Shown here piece after piece: positions 10,666 through 23,750 of a DNA stretch of 64,000 bases; the stretch's first letter is position 1; the number at the start of each line of letters is the position of its first letter. The notes below the pieces were generated by a model. That model was not told the origin of the DNA and ran no database searches. It saw only the letters and a list, made by a program, of their open reading frames with translations. The DNA lies in assembly GCA_037179385.1 (NCBI GenBank), contig CM074194.1, positions 2,001,001 to 2,065,000 on the forward strand, in the 5' to 3' direction. This stretch comes from Holothuria scabra (lineage: Eukaryota > Echinodermata > Holothuroidea > Aspidochirotida > Holothuriidae). A program made the translations under genes and the position numbers.

Positions 10666-12639
10666 AAAAACAAATAAAAGGAAATTTGTGAGACCTAGCT
10701 GTTGTTTTAAAATAAGTCTGAGGTGGCTGATTTTGGTCTTTAAGGCTGATGGTCCCCATTATTGCATGATTTAGTCTGATTTGAGAGGTCAGTCTTTGGC
10801 ATGCTGTTCACCCGAAAACAAAAACTAGTATACATGCAACAATTATAATGAAACCGAGCTTTATGGACATACTACAGTACGCAAAGCTCAATTAATATCA
10901 CTGTTGTACAATTGTCTGGCACGACTGAAATTCTGCAGACAAACAAAAGTTTAATAAGTTGGTGGTCCTACAGGCAAGAATTTCTCCTTGGGGAAATTTA
11001 AAAGCAGCTGCTGTAGTTTTTATCTTACAGTATTTAAGACTAGTATATGTTTTCGAATCAACTCTTTATTGTTGTCATGTTTCTGACATTTTTCAGTTCT
11101 GAATTAATAGACTTTTTCTTTTTCTTCTCTTGAACATGTAAATCAATGCAAGATGAACATTGCAAGCAAAACACACTCTACTGGATTCTACCTACAAAAC
11201 AGAAAAGCACTGTACTTGTGAAAAAAGTATGCCTAGTTGTGCGCAAAATGTTTGAGATTTCAAAATTTCCTTGCGGGCAATTTTATGTAGAGAAATGGTT
11301 GACCGCTTGACAGGAGACCATAAAAGCAATTCTACAAATCACTAGGTCTGAGTACAGTGGGTAGGAATTGACAGTATTTTGTCTAAGTTAAATGACTGAA
11401 ATGATTTCTACACTTTTTAAATCATTCTGTGGCCTTCCAAAAATCATTGTTCATATACTGTACATAGAATACAATTCAACAGACACTTTAAAAAGGGAAA
11501 GGGGTTGAAAGTATCTCTTTAAATCATTGTTCCAACATGCTTACTTTATTTTCTACTAAAACAACAAATCAGATGACATAAATTCTCAGAATTCGATAGG
11601 TTACTATTAAACTCTATACATAATTTGTATTTCCCAAGAGGACCAATTATCCCCCAAGTTCACACTAGATCTTTCCTCATCAAAATTGTACACCCCTGCT
11701 ACTTTTCACTTAGACAGCTTTCAGTCTTACTACTTCTGCAGGATGAAATTTACTACTATGATACAGTATGACCTACTTCCCTGCTGCTATAATAATGATG
11801 GTATTTAGCTCCAACAGAAATACAGATGATGTTTTAAATTTGGACCAACGTATTGTAATGTCAGCCTTTTGTGTCAATTTTCATTAGTCTATTCAAGCAT
11901 GGAAGTACATCCCCATGACGCTAGAAGCGAATGGCAAGTTTTAGCCATCTCAAGCTGGCAACTAATAATCCAGAATCTATAAGGGACCTTCCTGTTCAGG
12001 TATATTGAGATCAAAAGAGTTAAAGGCATTTTCCCCCTTCAAAAGACATTTGCTAAACAAAACAACAAGGTTGGTTTAAACAGGGTGAACTGCCGCAATT
12101 ACAGAGATAGGCTTCACCCGAAAAAACGCCTTTTTCTCGGGTAACATTGGCTAAAATGTCCTGTTCAATTCTAGCAGCATGCAGGTAGTACTTCCATGAT
12201 TCAAGTGTAGTCGAAATACAGTGTGCTTCATCTGAGTATTTCAAAAACCTACCACTAACGTAACACAGTACTTAAAAATGTTATAACACCTTGCAGTGGT
12301 TTTAAAAGAGACAAATCTTTTATCTTGTGCACCATATCCAATTTTATACATTTATTTCACTTGTTTGTATTACTCATAGTGAACTTTGTGACTATAAAAT
12401 ACTTCCTTTTCCTTTAAATGATTTCTAAACCATGCACTCAAAAATAAATTTGGTTCAATCACACGAATTCAAATTTGCATTATGTCTTAATTGGAATTAT
12501 AATTTTTGGACCCTACAAACCAAAAGACAACATTTTTGTTACTCCAGTAAATTGGACAAAATGCCGTACAAATTCTACGTTTTCCATTCAATTTTCACTA
12601 TTGTAAAAAGCAACAAACAACAAACAACATGAGTAAAAG

Positions 12640-12780
12640 TTAGTTAGTAGGAGAGAGTTTAACTGCCCAGTTTTTACCCAATTTGTTCAACTCCAGCCGG
12701 CCACGGCCTTTTTTCCTGTTGTGGCACACTGGCTTGTTTTCCCTACTCCACTGCTGTTGCTGAGCACCAAGCACAAGGGG
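12640..12780 (-). mobile_element. SINE family A with 14-bp target-site duplication
   Basis: The body runs from a GTTAGTTAG tail to ACCAAGCACAAGGGG and matches the reverse complement of the other family copies (CCACGGCC, TGGCACACTGGCTTGT and TTTTCCCTACTCCA blocks). AACATGAGTAAAAG occurs at 12626-12639 and again at 12781-12794, a perfect 14-bp duplication. Long duplications of this kind are the mark of LINE-driven insertion, with the TTAG/CTAA repeats as the 3' tail. Confidence 0.88.
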
Positions 12781-13919
12781 AACATGAGTAAAAGGAATTT
12801 TGAGGAATTTTAACAACTCATTTTAATGATTAAAACTAAATTTTGGGTGATAACTTCATTCCTTATGTTATAAAGTTAAGCACTTGAAGCTGCTAACCAT
12901 TTAAACACCTTCCTTGTAAGGAGACTGTTAATGTTTGCAACTTCCCCACTCTCCCAACACAGGATGAAATAAAACCAATAGAGTACATGCTAGACCATAT
13001 AGCAAATTTACACTCCTATACTTCTTGGTGACAATTGAATTGTCATGCAGCATGAGAGGTTTCTTGCAAAAACGTTGAATATAAGTTGTCATAGCATCTT
13101 CGATAAGCACACCTAAATGAATCAATACACCAGTTGAAAAAAAGATGTTGAAGTGTTAACGAAGTATGTTAAGGCTAGTGCAAATGCAATGAGAGTGGAT
13201 CAATATTTTCATCAGACACAAGAATATACAGTCTCAAGACAACAAAGCATGATGAAACCACAAAGGAAGCAATTCTGTGAGCAACTTTAAAATCTCTTTT
13301 AAGAATCTACATGAATAGTGTATAAATTTACTTAATAATTGGCGACCAAATTAATTTTTACTTTAGTTACTTCAACATTCCACCTAAGACAGTGTGTGAA
13401 CACATACTAAACTTCTACACTGCAGGCAGTTAATGTTTAAAGTAACATGAGACAGGTTCATTGGGGACTGCGAAAGCCAGAAGTATGCTTCTTACCACCC
13501 CTCATTTCAAGGAAAATGGTTGGTTTTCCTCTGTCAAAATCTCAATAATAAGCAGTGTAAGGGTCCTTAAATATTCACAACTTTCTTAAAAGAGATTTCC
13601 TGATTTTAGAGACCCTCCCCCAGGATTATAGCTCAGATAAATGTGTCTCCATCCCACCTTGCCTCACCTGCCCAAATAAGAAACCTCTCCCTATGCCTAA
13701 GAAAAATTGCAATATAGGGGTAGAGGCCTACAAAAGATGAAGAAAACAATACTGGGATATGGGTAGGGATAGACAGGTCATGAGAGGGGGTGGTGGGAAA
13801 TGACAAAAATGCAAGATCTGCATAGGGAGTTTCTGACTGAAGCTAATATGTGCCATAATATATTGACTTTGTACTTTTTTAAAGGAAGGACAAGTCACAA
13901 CAACATAATATTTTGGTAC

Positions 13920-13984
13920 CTCTGAAATGGAAGATTGGAGCTGGCTAGTGTCCAAATTTCCTTGAATGGCTTCAGTTATGAGAT
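13920..13984 (-). CDS. Prominin exon 2 (N-terminal extracellular part)
   Basis: This 65-bp exon lies between a long T-run CAG acceptor and a GTACCA donor. Its first two bases complete Asp84, split by intron 1, and it ends in phase 0 after Glu105. It encodes LITEAIQGNLDTSQ and neighbouring residues. In prominins the N-terminal extracellular segment before TM1 has this size and amphipathic character. The exon was chosen because the phases fit on both sides and the position is right; similarity to known prominins is modest and the donor is not strong. Confidence 0.75.
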
Positions 13985-14044
13985 CTGAAAAAAAAAACAA
14001 GACAAGGCAAGATGATTTATCATGTAGCAGAGTTAAATATATTT

Positions 14045-14300
14045 AAAATAAAATGGGCAGCCACCCCAAAAATTGCCTAGGAAAATCCACATACTCAACC
14101 TTAGACATTTTATATTCAATTCTTTCGATGTAGTTTGATCTAGCTCCTCCCTCCCACAGCTGTCTCAAACTAAATCCAAGAACAATCACCAGTTGATTTA
14201 TTGTGTCAGGACAATCCCCGGTGATGAATACAATACCCTGATGTGTAATCAGAACACTCTCAGTACATACTATGTAACATGGGCTACTCTGCATATTTTG
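14045..14300 (+). mobile_element. Old copy of the AGGCAGTC TTAA-MITE family
   Basis: Blocks such as TGTGTAATCAGAACACTCTC followed by GTACAT...CTATGTAA and a TTTATTGTGTCAGG motif match, in order, the two clean copies at 55570-55861 and 56738-57034. The ends are too decayed to show the TTAA target. An apparent minus-strand ORF here is the MITE sequence read by chance. Confidence 0.55.
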
Positions 14301-15073
14301 AATAAAATGTCTGACTTAAAATATTTACTATTATAATATAAAAGTTAGGGAAGAACTTTCTTTCTCACAAAGTTTTCCAGTTGAATGAGCTTGGGGGAAT
14401 CAGCAGTGGGGGATCAAGTGGGAACACTGCCACTGCCATGACAAAAGCAGAAAATGGAATTGGTCTTGTCACACAATTTCTGCACTTAAACTGACATTAA
14501 TTAAAAAAAAGCATTACTCTAAAACCATCAGCCCAGAAGAGTTATTCACATGAAAAGAGACAAAGGTTTGATGATCTGCATGTTGGGATACACCCAAAAT
14601 TGAATTATACATATATGTAACTGCCAGCAGTGCCAGGGTCCATCCTGTAAAACTAGCTAGGGACAAGGATTTTCAATGTTTAATTGAACAGTTACAATCT
14701 TAGATTGACAAAAATGTCAAGGAAGCGACTTGCTCTTGTACATTTAGTTCAGACAGCCCCAACTTTCTCCTGTACAAACATTGTTTGGAACAGCAGCCCT
14801 TGCAATGGGCCAAAAGGCCCTCATGATCACCCCATAAAGTTATTCCATGCAGTTCAAACACAGATCATACCTTAAGATAAGTTTAGGCTATATTTAAACT
14901 CCATACTGAGGTAAACTCCTAGGCCTATAGCTTTTACAGAAAAGTACACTTGACTGGTGTTTTGAGTTTGAACTGGATTTGCTAGCTACTGTAAGAGTAC
15001 CGTACTGTCAGCTGATTGAAGCAATTATTTTAGACCTGGCCAACATTGTTATTCTTTACTTGAAGAATATTAA

Positions 15074-15331
15074 AGGTCAAGAGCAGTCCCCCCAAACTTA
15101 TTTTGAAGTGCTCAACAGCTAAATATCACAATTCTCGTCTCATTTCTGTTCAAAGAATCTTTCATAATATTGTATTACTTCAATATAACATATGAAAGGT
15201 AAACCAAGCAGTAACTTCCAGTAAATTTTACATTTAAGGAGTAAAAATGTTGTCACATGACCCTCAACAGCCAATCATGAAACTGGGCAGTCTACTGCAC
15301 TGCTTCAAGTTGGGGTGACTGCTCCTGCCCT
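15074..15331. mobile_element. TTAA-flanked MITE, AGGGCAGGAGCAGTC family (copy 1)
   Basis: A 258-bp element bounded by TTAA at 15070-15073 and 15332-15335. The left end reads AGGTCAAGAGCAGTCCCCCC; the right end, reverse-complemented, reads AGGGCAGGAGCAGTCACCCC, so the inverted ends are about 20 bp with a few mismatches. The whole element recurs at 25276-25518. It is non-coding. The family is piggyBac-like or Kolobok-like, judged by target site only. Confidence 0.85.
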
Positions 15332-16589
15332 TTAAGGGTATGCCAAGAGTGCAGTGCTATAACTTGTATGTCATTTGTTTGATTATTGTAAAAGCTGATG
15401 TGAGGTCACAAAAGTCCAAAACATGAAAAACTTGTATTGAACAATTTAAGAGCAGAGAGCTTTACAAACATTTATTTAAAAACACATCTTGTCTTAAGAT
15501 CCCCAGCTGGGCAATAAACTGTCTTTCTTCTATTGCAGAAGAGTAGATGTCAAGGTTGTTCATGGAAACATTAAACAAGCCTTCATGCTAAGGTAAACAG
15601 AAAGTGCAACTGATTACTGTAGGTCATTCAACCATACAAGCATTGCCTGAAACAGTTGGGAAGGTGGGAGGCGCCCCACAGGGCAATGTGGGCATTTCAA
15701 GGGAACTTTCCGTCTTTAGCACATGAATTTACAGAAAGAGTAAAATTTACAGGTCCTTAATCACCAGGAAATACATTGTAGAAAATTCTACCCTGCCCTT
15801 CCTGTAAAATAAACATTTTTTCCACCCCTGCCTACAGAAACTTTTTTTTTGTTTTCCCTCCTGATAATACAGTACTGTAGTTAATATTGCACCTTCCACC
15901 CAGTTAAAATTTCACATTTTCTCTCTGCTACTTGTCTGAAAGTTCAGCACTTTGGATTCCTACTACATACACAGTATGATGAATGGCAACCAAATTCTAA
16001 CCCACCAATCCTTTGTAACAATTTTCTGCAGTGACTAGGATAATTATAAACATTGACTATAATCCTGATACTTTATTTGCTCAGTTTGAATAAATTTGAA
16101 GGGAGAACCCTGAAAGCTCTAAAAATTTATTAAGTCTCATGACATGGGTTAATAGGAATTTCAAAAGTAATTTGCTTTCCAAATATACACCCATGGAATT
16201 GAGTGAGAATTCTTTTTATTTTAATCACATGAAAACAGTGTGACTGACCTAAACAATGACCTCTGCCAGTTTTATTCTTGGTAATAAAGTAATGTGAAGC
16301 CCACCCAGAATCAACTGGCATACAAGTTTACTCACATCTGGTGCTCAAGTAAGTGACCAAGGAGTTGTAAATGATATACATCATGCATTTATGGCTTTAA
16401 GGTACAACTGATTGTAACACAATAATGAAATCAATTTGACATGTTTACAAGTGGTAAAAAGAAAAAAAAAATCTATACAGTACAATTTGAGAGTTATTGA
16501 CTATAAAAGAGAGTCTTTCAACAATTCACAGAAATACAGAGACATTTCCAAAACTCTCATGTTACTTCTAGACCCCCAAAAGCTGTTAA

Positions 16590-16725
16590 AAGCTCCTCCT
16601 ATTTGTAGACAATAAGCAGTGGAGTAGTATGGAAAACAAGCCAGTTAGCTACAACTAGAAAAAAGCTGTGGCTGTCACGACTTGAACCAACTGGTTACTG
16701 GGCTGTAAAACTATATCTAACCAAC
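16590..16725 (+). mobile_element. SINE family A, decayed copy
   Basis: The order of blocks (AATAAGCAGTGGAGTAG, AACAAGCCAGTTAGC, ACAACTAGAAAAAAGC, CGACTTGAACCAACTGGTT, CTGGGCTGTAAAACTATATC and a TAACC tail) matches the forward copies at 44805-44974 and 49740-49881. No target duplication was identified. Confidence 0.7.
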
Positions 16726-16734
16726 CTACATGCA

Positions 16735-17012
16735 GTGGTGGCACCAAAATATTAAAACGGGGGGAGGGGGGAACTAGGGACAAAGGATAATATTGGGGGG
16801 GGAGGATTTTTTGGATGCAGCACCAAACTGAGCTCAAAGTGGAGGTGGGGGTCAAGGGGCAAAGCCCCTGGGAGCTCAAAGGTTTAGGCATATCTCTTGA
16901 TGAGAAATTATGTCTCTCTAGAAGTATACTGTTCATTTTTTTGGTAAACCAAACTCCTAACTCACCTAAGTTGGGGTGGCAGATTTCCCCTCTTGCCCCC
17001 ACCCCCGTAGTG
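16735..17012. repeat. G-rich/C-rich unclassified repeat
   Basis: The segment begins at GGTGGCACCAAAATATTAAA, passes through several G runs (for example 16794-16801), and ends near CCCACCCCCGTAGTGCCA. GTGGCAC at the left and GTGCCA at the right suggest inverted ends, which would make it a MITE of about 280 bp. Long ORFs on both strands here reflect the biased composition and show no protein-family features. Confidence 0.5.
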
Positions 17013-17545
17013 CCAATACTGCCTATGTGTAGAAAAGACATTTGTCATGGCAGTGAAGCATATTATCCATATTAAGTTTGCATGTTTGTAAATTCTTTGT
17101 TAAATGCTCTTTGCATACTACAAATAGTTCCAAGAAGGGTTTAACGCTTAAGAATTTTAGAAATGGTGTAAGCTAACGTGGCACATAGAATGGTATGGTA
17201 TGTAATAGGCAGGAGAATACAGTATTCTTGGCCTTACCATGTCCTTTGTGTCAAAAATTTTACCTGATTGACGTTATTGTTTAACATGCGAGAGTTCTCT
17301 GCGCTTCATTTTGGAGGGTCACTGTGTTTTTGATTGCCCTCAAGTCAGGACGACAGAGACAGCCTTACAGTACCAAGGCAAAAGCAATACCTGTTAGCCA
17401 TGGCTACGTATTGAAAGGTGGTAACGCCACCGAGTTGAGTGGTAAATAAAGGGAGACGTAGGTCACAGCATCCAGTTTGGATTTAAATCTAACAATCATT
17501 TTTAGAAAATTAGAAATTTTAAGTTTGAAGCTACATGGGAGTTAA

Positions 17546-17796
17546 CCCTTTACCGATGTGCTCCGATTGGGGCACATTTGCGCGCCTCGGGAGAGGGCGG
17601 AAAAGCGGACGCAGCACGCCCCGCATCAGCCTCCGTAGGCCATTGACCCAGTGACCTTAAACTATTGTCTCTCTCGTTGTTGTGGCTGAATTTTCGGGTA
17701 GCTACTCGCAGTTTCGAGCTCTGCGTGAAACAGTAAAGATGGGTAACAGCCGAGCTCTACGTATGGGTCCAAAAGGACCCAAACAACGGTAAAGGG
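17546..17796 (-). mobile_element. TTAA-flanked MITE, CCCTTTACC family (copy 1 of dimer 2)
   Basis: Same 251-bp family as at 8757-9007 but inverted. TTAA is at 17542-17545. The other flank has decayed to TTGA at 17797-17800. It forms a dimer with 17901-18151, separated by a spacer of about 100 bases that is the reverse complement of the spacer in dimer 1. Confidence 0.85.
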
Positions 17797-17900
17797 TTGA
17801 AACAAGCCTGTGGAGTGTGTTTACTGCAAAGCTGATATATGCCACTGTCGATGCGTGTGTGCACAGCCGACCGAGTGGTGCGGATATATTTTTAGATTAA

Positions 17901-18151
17901 CCCTTTACTGTTGTGCTCCGATCAGGGCACATTTGCGCGCCTCGGGAGTGGGCGGAAAAGCGGATGCAGCACGCCCCGCATCAGCTTCCGTAGGCCATTG
18001 ACCTCGTGACCTTAAACTATTGTCTCTCTCGTTGTTGTGGCCGAATTTTCGGGTAGCTACTAGCAGTTTTCAGCTCTGCGTGAAACAGTAAAGATGGGTG
18101 ACAGCCGAGTTCTCCGTATGGGTCCAAAAGGACCCAAACAACGGTAAAGGG
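17901..18151 (-). mobile_element. TTAA-flanked MITE, CCCTTTACC family (copy 2 of dimer 2)
   Basis: Bounded by TTAA at 17897-17900 and 18152-18155, with ends CCCTTTACTGTTGTGC and CAACGGTAAAGGG. It is in the same orientation as its neighbour at 17546-17796 and opposite to dimer 1. It is non-coding. Confidence 0.85.
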
Positions 18152-19163
18152 TTAAGAACAGTTAGTCTAGGAGTGCAATAGATGAAAGTGTGAACATTAA
18201 TTTTGGAACCGCAACAAGACAAAGCTACTATATGGGGTGCAGAGAACTAGCATGAAAATTTAGTGAATTATTTGAAGAATAATTTGGGAATTATTTGAAA
18301 TAAAACAGAAACTTGTTGGTATAATCGAAAACTTCGTTGAAAGATCATTTGTACGTATAACGGCAGAACAAAGAAGACGAGAAATAAACCATAAAGGAAG
18401 AGAGAGAGAGGGCAATAAATCAGGACAGACTGAAGCAGGACAAGGAACCCTGTGTTAATTGCATCATTTGGTGTCTTAGTCATTTTTGTTTGTTAACATC
18501 ACACTTATTCCACATTCAAAGGGAACTTGTACATACATGTGGTGATGTGACAAAATGAACCTAAATAAACAGAGACCCTGTCATTGTGAGAACAAAATGT
18601 CCTTCTACAGGCACCTCCTTATAGCATTGTACATGAGTAATGTATCAGAAAACACTCTCTGCATGGGTAGAACTTTCTTTCTGTTCTTTTTATAGCGTTC
18701 TTGATTTCCTTTCAGAAACAAACGCTCCACCCATCCCGTATGCTATTATTACAAGTAGTTGAGTCTCACTCTATAATTGCAATGAGTGTTGAATCATATT
18801 GCTGTGTGTTTGTTTTAGTGGAAAGCCCCTTACAACAGAAACACATGATACAAACAGGAGGTAATCCATAGAGTTATAAACCTTGTTCATCACCACAGTT
18901 TCCTTCATCCCTTTTTTAAATTATAAACAAAATTTGTTTTTTTTTTTTCTGAGGTACAGTGTGTCAATATACAGCTCTCATGTTATTGGATTCAACAATA
19001 ATATTCAACATCACTGCAATTTGACTCTTAATTTACAAGGTGACTATTAAGTCAGAAAAATCACAGTTATTGACTGAACAAACATACTCCTGTTAATGTA
19101 CTGTTAAAATCATCTTGGAAAATGCCCGAGGCTCATTTAAAACCAGAAAGCCAAAAGGCCTAG

Positions 19164-19629
19164 TTATTCCTTGCCATCAAATACCTTACCTGCTTTCAAA
19201 TTGACAGTGTTTGATAGATTTTTCTTTACATTTTAGGCATAGAATTTTTGCAATTTTACCGCTGGTGACCTCAAATGACCTTTGACCTCCTTGAAAAACA
19301 AAAGACTTCTTTCTCTCAACATGACAATCTATATACCAAATATGATGAGTATTGGTCACTCTTATCTGGAGATATCGTGTTTACAAGCCATCTTCCGTGC
19401 TTTGGCAATTTAACCGCTAATGACCTCAAATGACCTTTGACCTCTATCAAAAACAAGAGCGTTTTTCCTCTCACCATGGCAAATCTTTATACCACATATG
19501 AAAAGTGTCAGTCATTCCTATCTCAAGATATCGCAATTACAAGGAGCATCACAAACACACACATACACACACACATACACACAACATCACCATCGCATAG
19601 ATTCCTTGCCTGCCTTCAGCAAGGAATCA
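19164..19629 (+). mobile_element. DR1-carrying tandem-module element, copy B
   Basis: A 466-bp element with near-inverted ends: TTATTCCTTGCCA at 19164-19176 against AGCAAGGAATCA at 19618-19629. It has two modules 155 bp apart, each containing an exact TGACCTTTGACCT (19276-19288 and 19431-19443), then a CA/CACATA microsatellite near the right end. It is clearly the same family as the longer copy at 33338-34250, which has five modules. Confidence 0.85.
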
Positions 19630-21811
19630 ATAAAAAAAATGATACAGCAAATAACCAATGCAGCCCCCCCCCCCCCCAGTCTGGAAAAACCTTGCTGAAT
19701 GAGACAGACTTTGGTGCCTCAGTCAGGTAAAGAGTTAACCATGGTTGAGGATCAGGAGTCAGGCAAAAAGTCACCACCCCCTTTCCACGAGAGAAACAGT
19801 CACATATGGCAATGCACATGTCATAACTCTTCACTGAAAATTCTTTTGATGCATTAGAGATTTCATCCCCTTGAAGGAACGAGAAAATTGCCTTCGCCTG
19901 CTTTAGGGATTGTATCTCCAGATGTCACATTTTCGTGGTTAACTCACTTGCAGAGGACAGCAAGTGGCTCGAAGCATAATGACATAATTTTCTCAGTTAC
20001 AGAAAATTATTTGCTAAAACTGAACTTCATGGATAAGTTGACATTAAAACCAATCTTAAACGAGAAAAATCTGTCCAGGTTTGGTGGAATTATAGAAAAT
20101 GTTTAGCAAAAAAACTGTAACAGAACAATGGTCAGTTCTTGTCTTTTGTGCCGGGTAAATATTTGCGCGGACTAAGCAAACAATCTCTTGCAGCAAAAAA
20201 TCGGCCAGTTGGTTCCCTGGTCGGCCAGTTCCTTCGGCCGTTCAACAAGCGGACAGATTTTCTCATGGTCAGAACTACTGTATGTATGTACAGCAGTTTT
20301 CTAGGACCAAAATAACTAAAATTTGAGGTCAGCAGAAAAATAAATTTTGATAATGGGGAATATATTTTGGCATTTTCAAAGCTATACATGAAGGCCTACT
20401 GTAATTGTGAGTGGGATTCACTTTGAGAAAATTTCCATCATGACTTTTTGATGACTACACACAGTCCCCTTGAAGTTTAAAGGGTCTCATTGAGTTGATA
20501 TTGATAACTAAATGAGAGTGTTAAAGGGTCACTACCGCATGACAATGTTTACAGTTATCATTATAAGTCAAGTTTCATATCCAATAATTACTGAAAAAGT
20601 TAAAAGTTTGAATTTAAAGGTGTCATGACTTGTAACTGTTTTGTGCATAGCCCAGCCTAATTTTAAAAAGTGTCTGGTCACAAAATTTTGAAAACTGAAT
20701 TGAACCATTAAGTACTCACTTATGCAACAGTTGTATGTATGTAGGATATGGGGATTGTCTAAGATTGATCATTTGTCATTGGTATGTGCAGAAAACTTAA
20801 CAGGTATGGTAAAATTTGTTGACTTTCATGAACCAAATCAATGAGCCGCTTTAAAACCTTTCTAGGCCTTGAAAAATGTTTCTCAAATTTGCATGACTTT
20901 TCCAGTGGGATATTTGTCAGTTGTCACTGGTAAGGAGAGTGGAACTGTTTAGACCTGTGGGAATTTCCAAAGGAAATTATTCAGAACCATAGTCTGTAAC
21001 TTAAAATTATACAGAAGTTTGCCCTTGTCCAGGAAAATGGTTGTTTTATTCATTTTCAAGAGTAACAGTAGATTAATTACGTACACTGATTAAAATACAA
21101 CTTATTAGGAAAGCAGATACTTAAATGCATTATGTAAAAAGTTTTCATAAGTTCATAACACCATTGCACACTCTATTTACTTTGTACCATAAAATTAACA
21201 CACAAATGAAAGCTACAGATGCTATCTTGACAGTAAGCGAATTTGTTCCTGATGTCTGAGATACAGGCAAAAAAAATTGCAAGTGTGTATTCAAATTGAA
21301 GCACAGTGACCAAAAAGATTACTTTGTCTGTCATCATCCCAGGACATAAAAGTTAATGCTGCGCTGTAGCACCAATAACTTCAATAAAGGGGTTATGCAC
21401 TAACCTAATCTGGATCAGTGTAGAACTATAATTAATCAATGGTTTTTAAACATCATGTGACAATTTCCTCCAAATAAGTCATGGATCTAATGCATTCCAG
21501 TAACTATTTGGTTAGCCATGAAAGGTACATGAAATAGAGAAATTTTCCAGGTATATGGCTGTTATTTTAAACTAAGTTAAAGGTAACAGCACATGCCCTT
21601 TAAATCCAAGGAAATGAGTCATCCTGAAATACACACTACTGTATGTTTCTTTGCATTGTAGTAGACTCTGCATTCATATTTATATCATTTAAGAAACAAG
21701 GCTCATTTACAAGCCCCACCTTTTTCCCTTGTTCTAGACTAGAATGTTTTCTACATTTTTTTAAAACAGGACTGACCCAATTTCAAATGGGTTGAAAAAT
21801 TTTGCACTTAA

Positions 21812-22386
21812 AGGTAGTGTGACACCAAAATGACAAAGTTGGGTATTTGAGGTAAAAAGCATCAAAAACCTAGAAAATTGCCATAAAAATCGGTTAAAAA
21901 TTGGCCATTTTACAGGTTATTTCTGATTTGCACTTAACAATGCATAAATATGGGCTCATATATGTAAATCTTATGATGTCATGGGAGGGACATACCGTAT
22001 GGCTAATGTTATCCTTTGTTTTTGCAATCTTCATTTCAAAGGGCAGTTGTAACATTAAGTGTTTCTGGAAGGGTTTATTTTGAAAGTTGAAATTGTGTCC
22101 CTGAAAATCACCAATACTTATCAATCACCAAACATGAACTATCTGATGAGTAATTAAGGGATATTTAATATAGGGTTAACAAAAGAAATGTCAACACTGT
22201 GCAACACTCAACATCACTATTTTTACATAACCAACAATTTGCTTCAGAAACATTCAAACTTTGAAGAGGTATATCTTGAGAATGGTAAAAGATATTGACA
22301 TAATTCCAACGGATTTTTACTTAAGAGACCTTGCTCCGTAACTATTAAGTGAATTCAGAGCTTTTTGCTGACATATCACACTACCT
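21812..22386. mobile_element. TTAA-flanked MITE, AGGTAGTGTGACA family
   Basis: A 575-bp non-coding element bounded by TTAA at 21808-21811 and 22387-22390. The left end is AGGTAGTGTGACA; the right end is TATCACACTACCT, its reverse complement but for one base. Two overlapping ORFs inside on opposite strands are chance frames. Only one copy is present in the window. Confidence 0.85.
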
Positions 22387-23750
22387 TTAATGGGTCTTGG
22401 TCAATTCAACCTCCAAGGGGTCTGGGGTCGGGAATGGAGGGTAAGATGGCCAGTCTGCATAACTTTTCCTTTCTATGGTCAGTGTGCTGCAATATTGAGA
22501 AAGCCTGCTTGTCCCATGATATAACCAGACAGACTTAATTCTTAAATTGTTTCAAGTACTGTAATAATGTTAACCTCATCACAAGAAAAGAAGATTCCAT
22601 GTGTGATAATGTCTAAGTTTGGCTTGCTAGAGTACTTGGTTCAGTATACTGGGAATGAACCAGAAAGATACAGTAGTTCCCAAAGACAAGTCATGGTTTA
22701 CCAAAATCCATGCATGTAGGGCAATTAAGAACTGTACTGAGCTAGTGATACTGTAGTTACTCAACCGTATGAATTTTACTCATGGTTGACTACAAAATGC
22801 TGTTTTTCAATTTGTTTTGCAGCCAAATCACTTGGAGTAGGAACATAGCCCACTGGAAGGGGGGATGCATGGGACGTTGACTGATAGGCAAAATATCTCC
22901 CCTTCCACTTACTGGGTAGCACTAAAGGATAAGATATTATTGCCTATTAAATGACCCACCACAACTAAACCAAGGTGGCGAATTCTGTTCAAATGGAAAA
23001 TCTTGTACCATGGCCAATGGGTATCTTGTACAGTATCTTAGCTTGCTTGGAGGCTGAAGGAAAGTGTCCTTTCAAAAGGAGAGTGGATTTCATTGGTCAA
23101 ATTCCCTATAAAGTTCCAGAGTTTCAAGCCTTGATAATAATGCTATGACAAAGTGAGACTATACTGCCTGCATTCATTAGCCTCAGCTGACTATACTGTA
23201 CGTGCCTGTTGGGCAAAGACTTATCAAAGCCATGCACGTTTCCAGAGAGGGGCATACAATGGGGGATAAAATGAAAGTCTTTCAATTAAACTGTTGCCAC
23301 AATAAAGTCCAAACTGTAGCCTTCATTGGAATTGTCTACGTTAATTCTTGCTATTGCTTTGTAATCCTGTAGTCCTCTCACACATGACCAAACTCTTGGA
23401 TCAATAATTGCTTTTGTGTCTTCATATAGAATGACGTTGTATACTCTGTCTGCTTTGGAGACAGAACTGTTGACTGTTGGAAATTTCTTGGGGCAACATC
23501 CTCTATCACTGGCTTTCTTTTAAAGTGTTCGCAAGCATTGCATCCTTTTATTGACAACCTGAGATGACAATTTTTATCTTATTTATGTGTGGCACGTAGT
23601 CACGTACCCCAATTTGATCAATACACACTTAATCAAGTAACAGAGGACCCTTTGAGTAAAATGTATCTTCCTATTTTGCATGTAAAAACAGGGCTGGGAA
23701 TAGCTAATACTGTAGTGATGACTGTCGTGACTTTTCTGATGGCTATGGTA

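Larger units (their letters stand above)
5079..13919 (-). other. Prominin intron 2 (8.8 kb, repeat-rich)
   Basis: The donor is GTACCA (weak) and the acceptor TTCTAG, and both sides are phase 0, so exon 2 can join exon 3 directly. One short extra exon is still possible, because vertebrate prominins have about ten more residues here. Repeats inside are listed separately. Stretches 9365-10200, 10670-12625 and 12795-13915 have no recognised feature. Two minus-strand reading frames at 13125-12928 and 12244-12053 look slightly protein-like but match nothing I know. Confidence 0.7.

Noticed and set aside
12053..13125. Minus-strand frames at 13125-12928 and 12244-12053 as further prominin exons
   Set aside because: They do not fit the phase-0 junction between exons 2 and 3, lack prominin features and have no convincing splice sites. 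They could be remnants of an unknown element.
16655..17075. Opposing ORFs of 128 and 86 codons
   Set aside because: Both lie in a G/C-run repeat with biased composition and mirror each other on opposite strands. There is no domain signature.
20525..21600. Possible TTAA element from TTAAAGGGTCACTACC near 20523 to GCACATGCCCTTTAA near 21600
   Set aside because: Only the outer AGGG bases agree; the inner parts of the supposed ends do not match well enough to claim an element.
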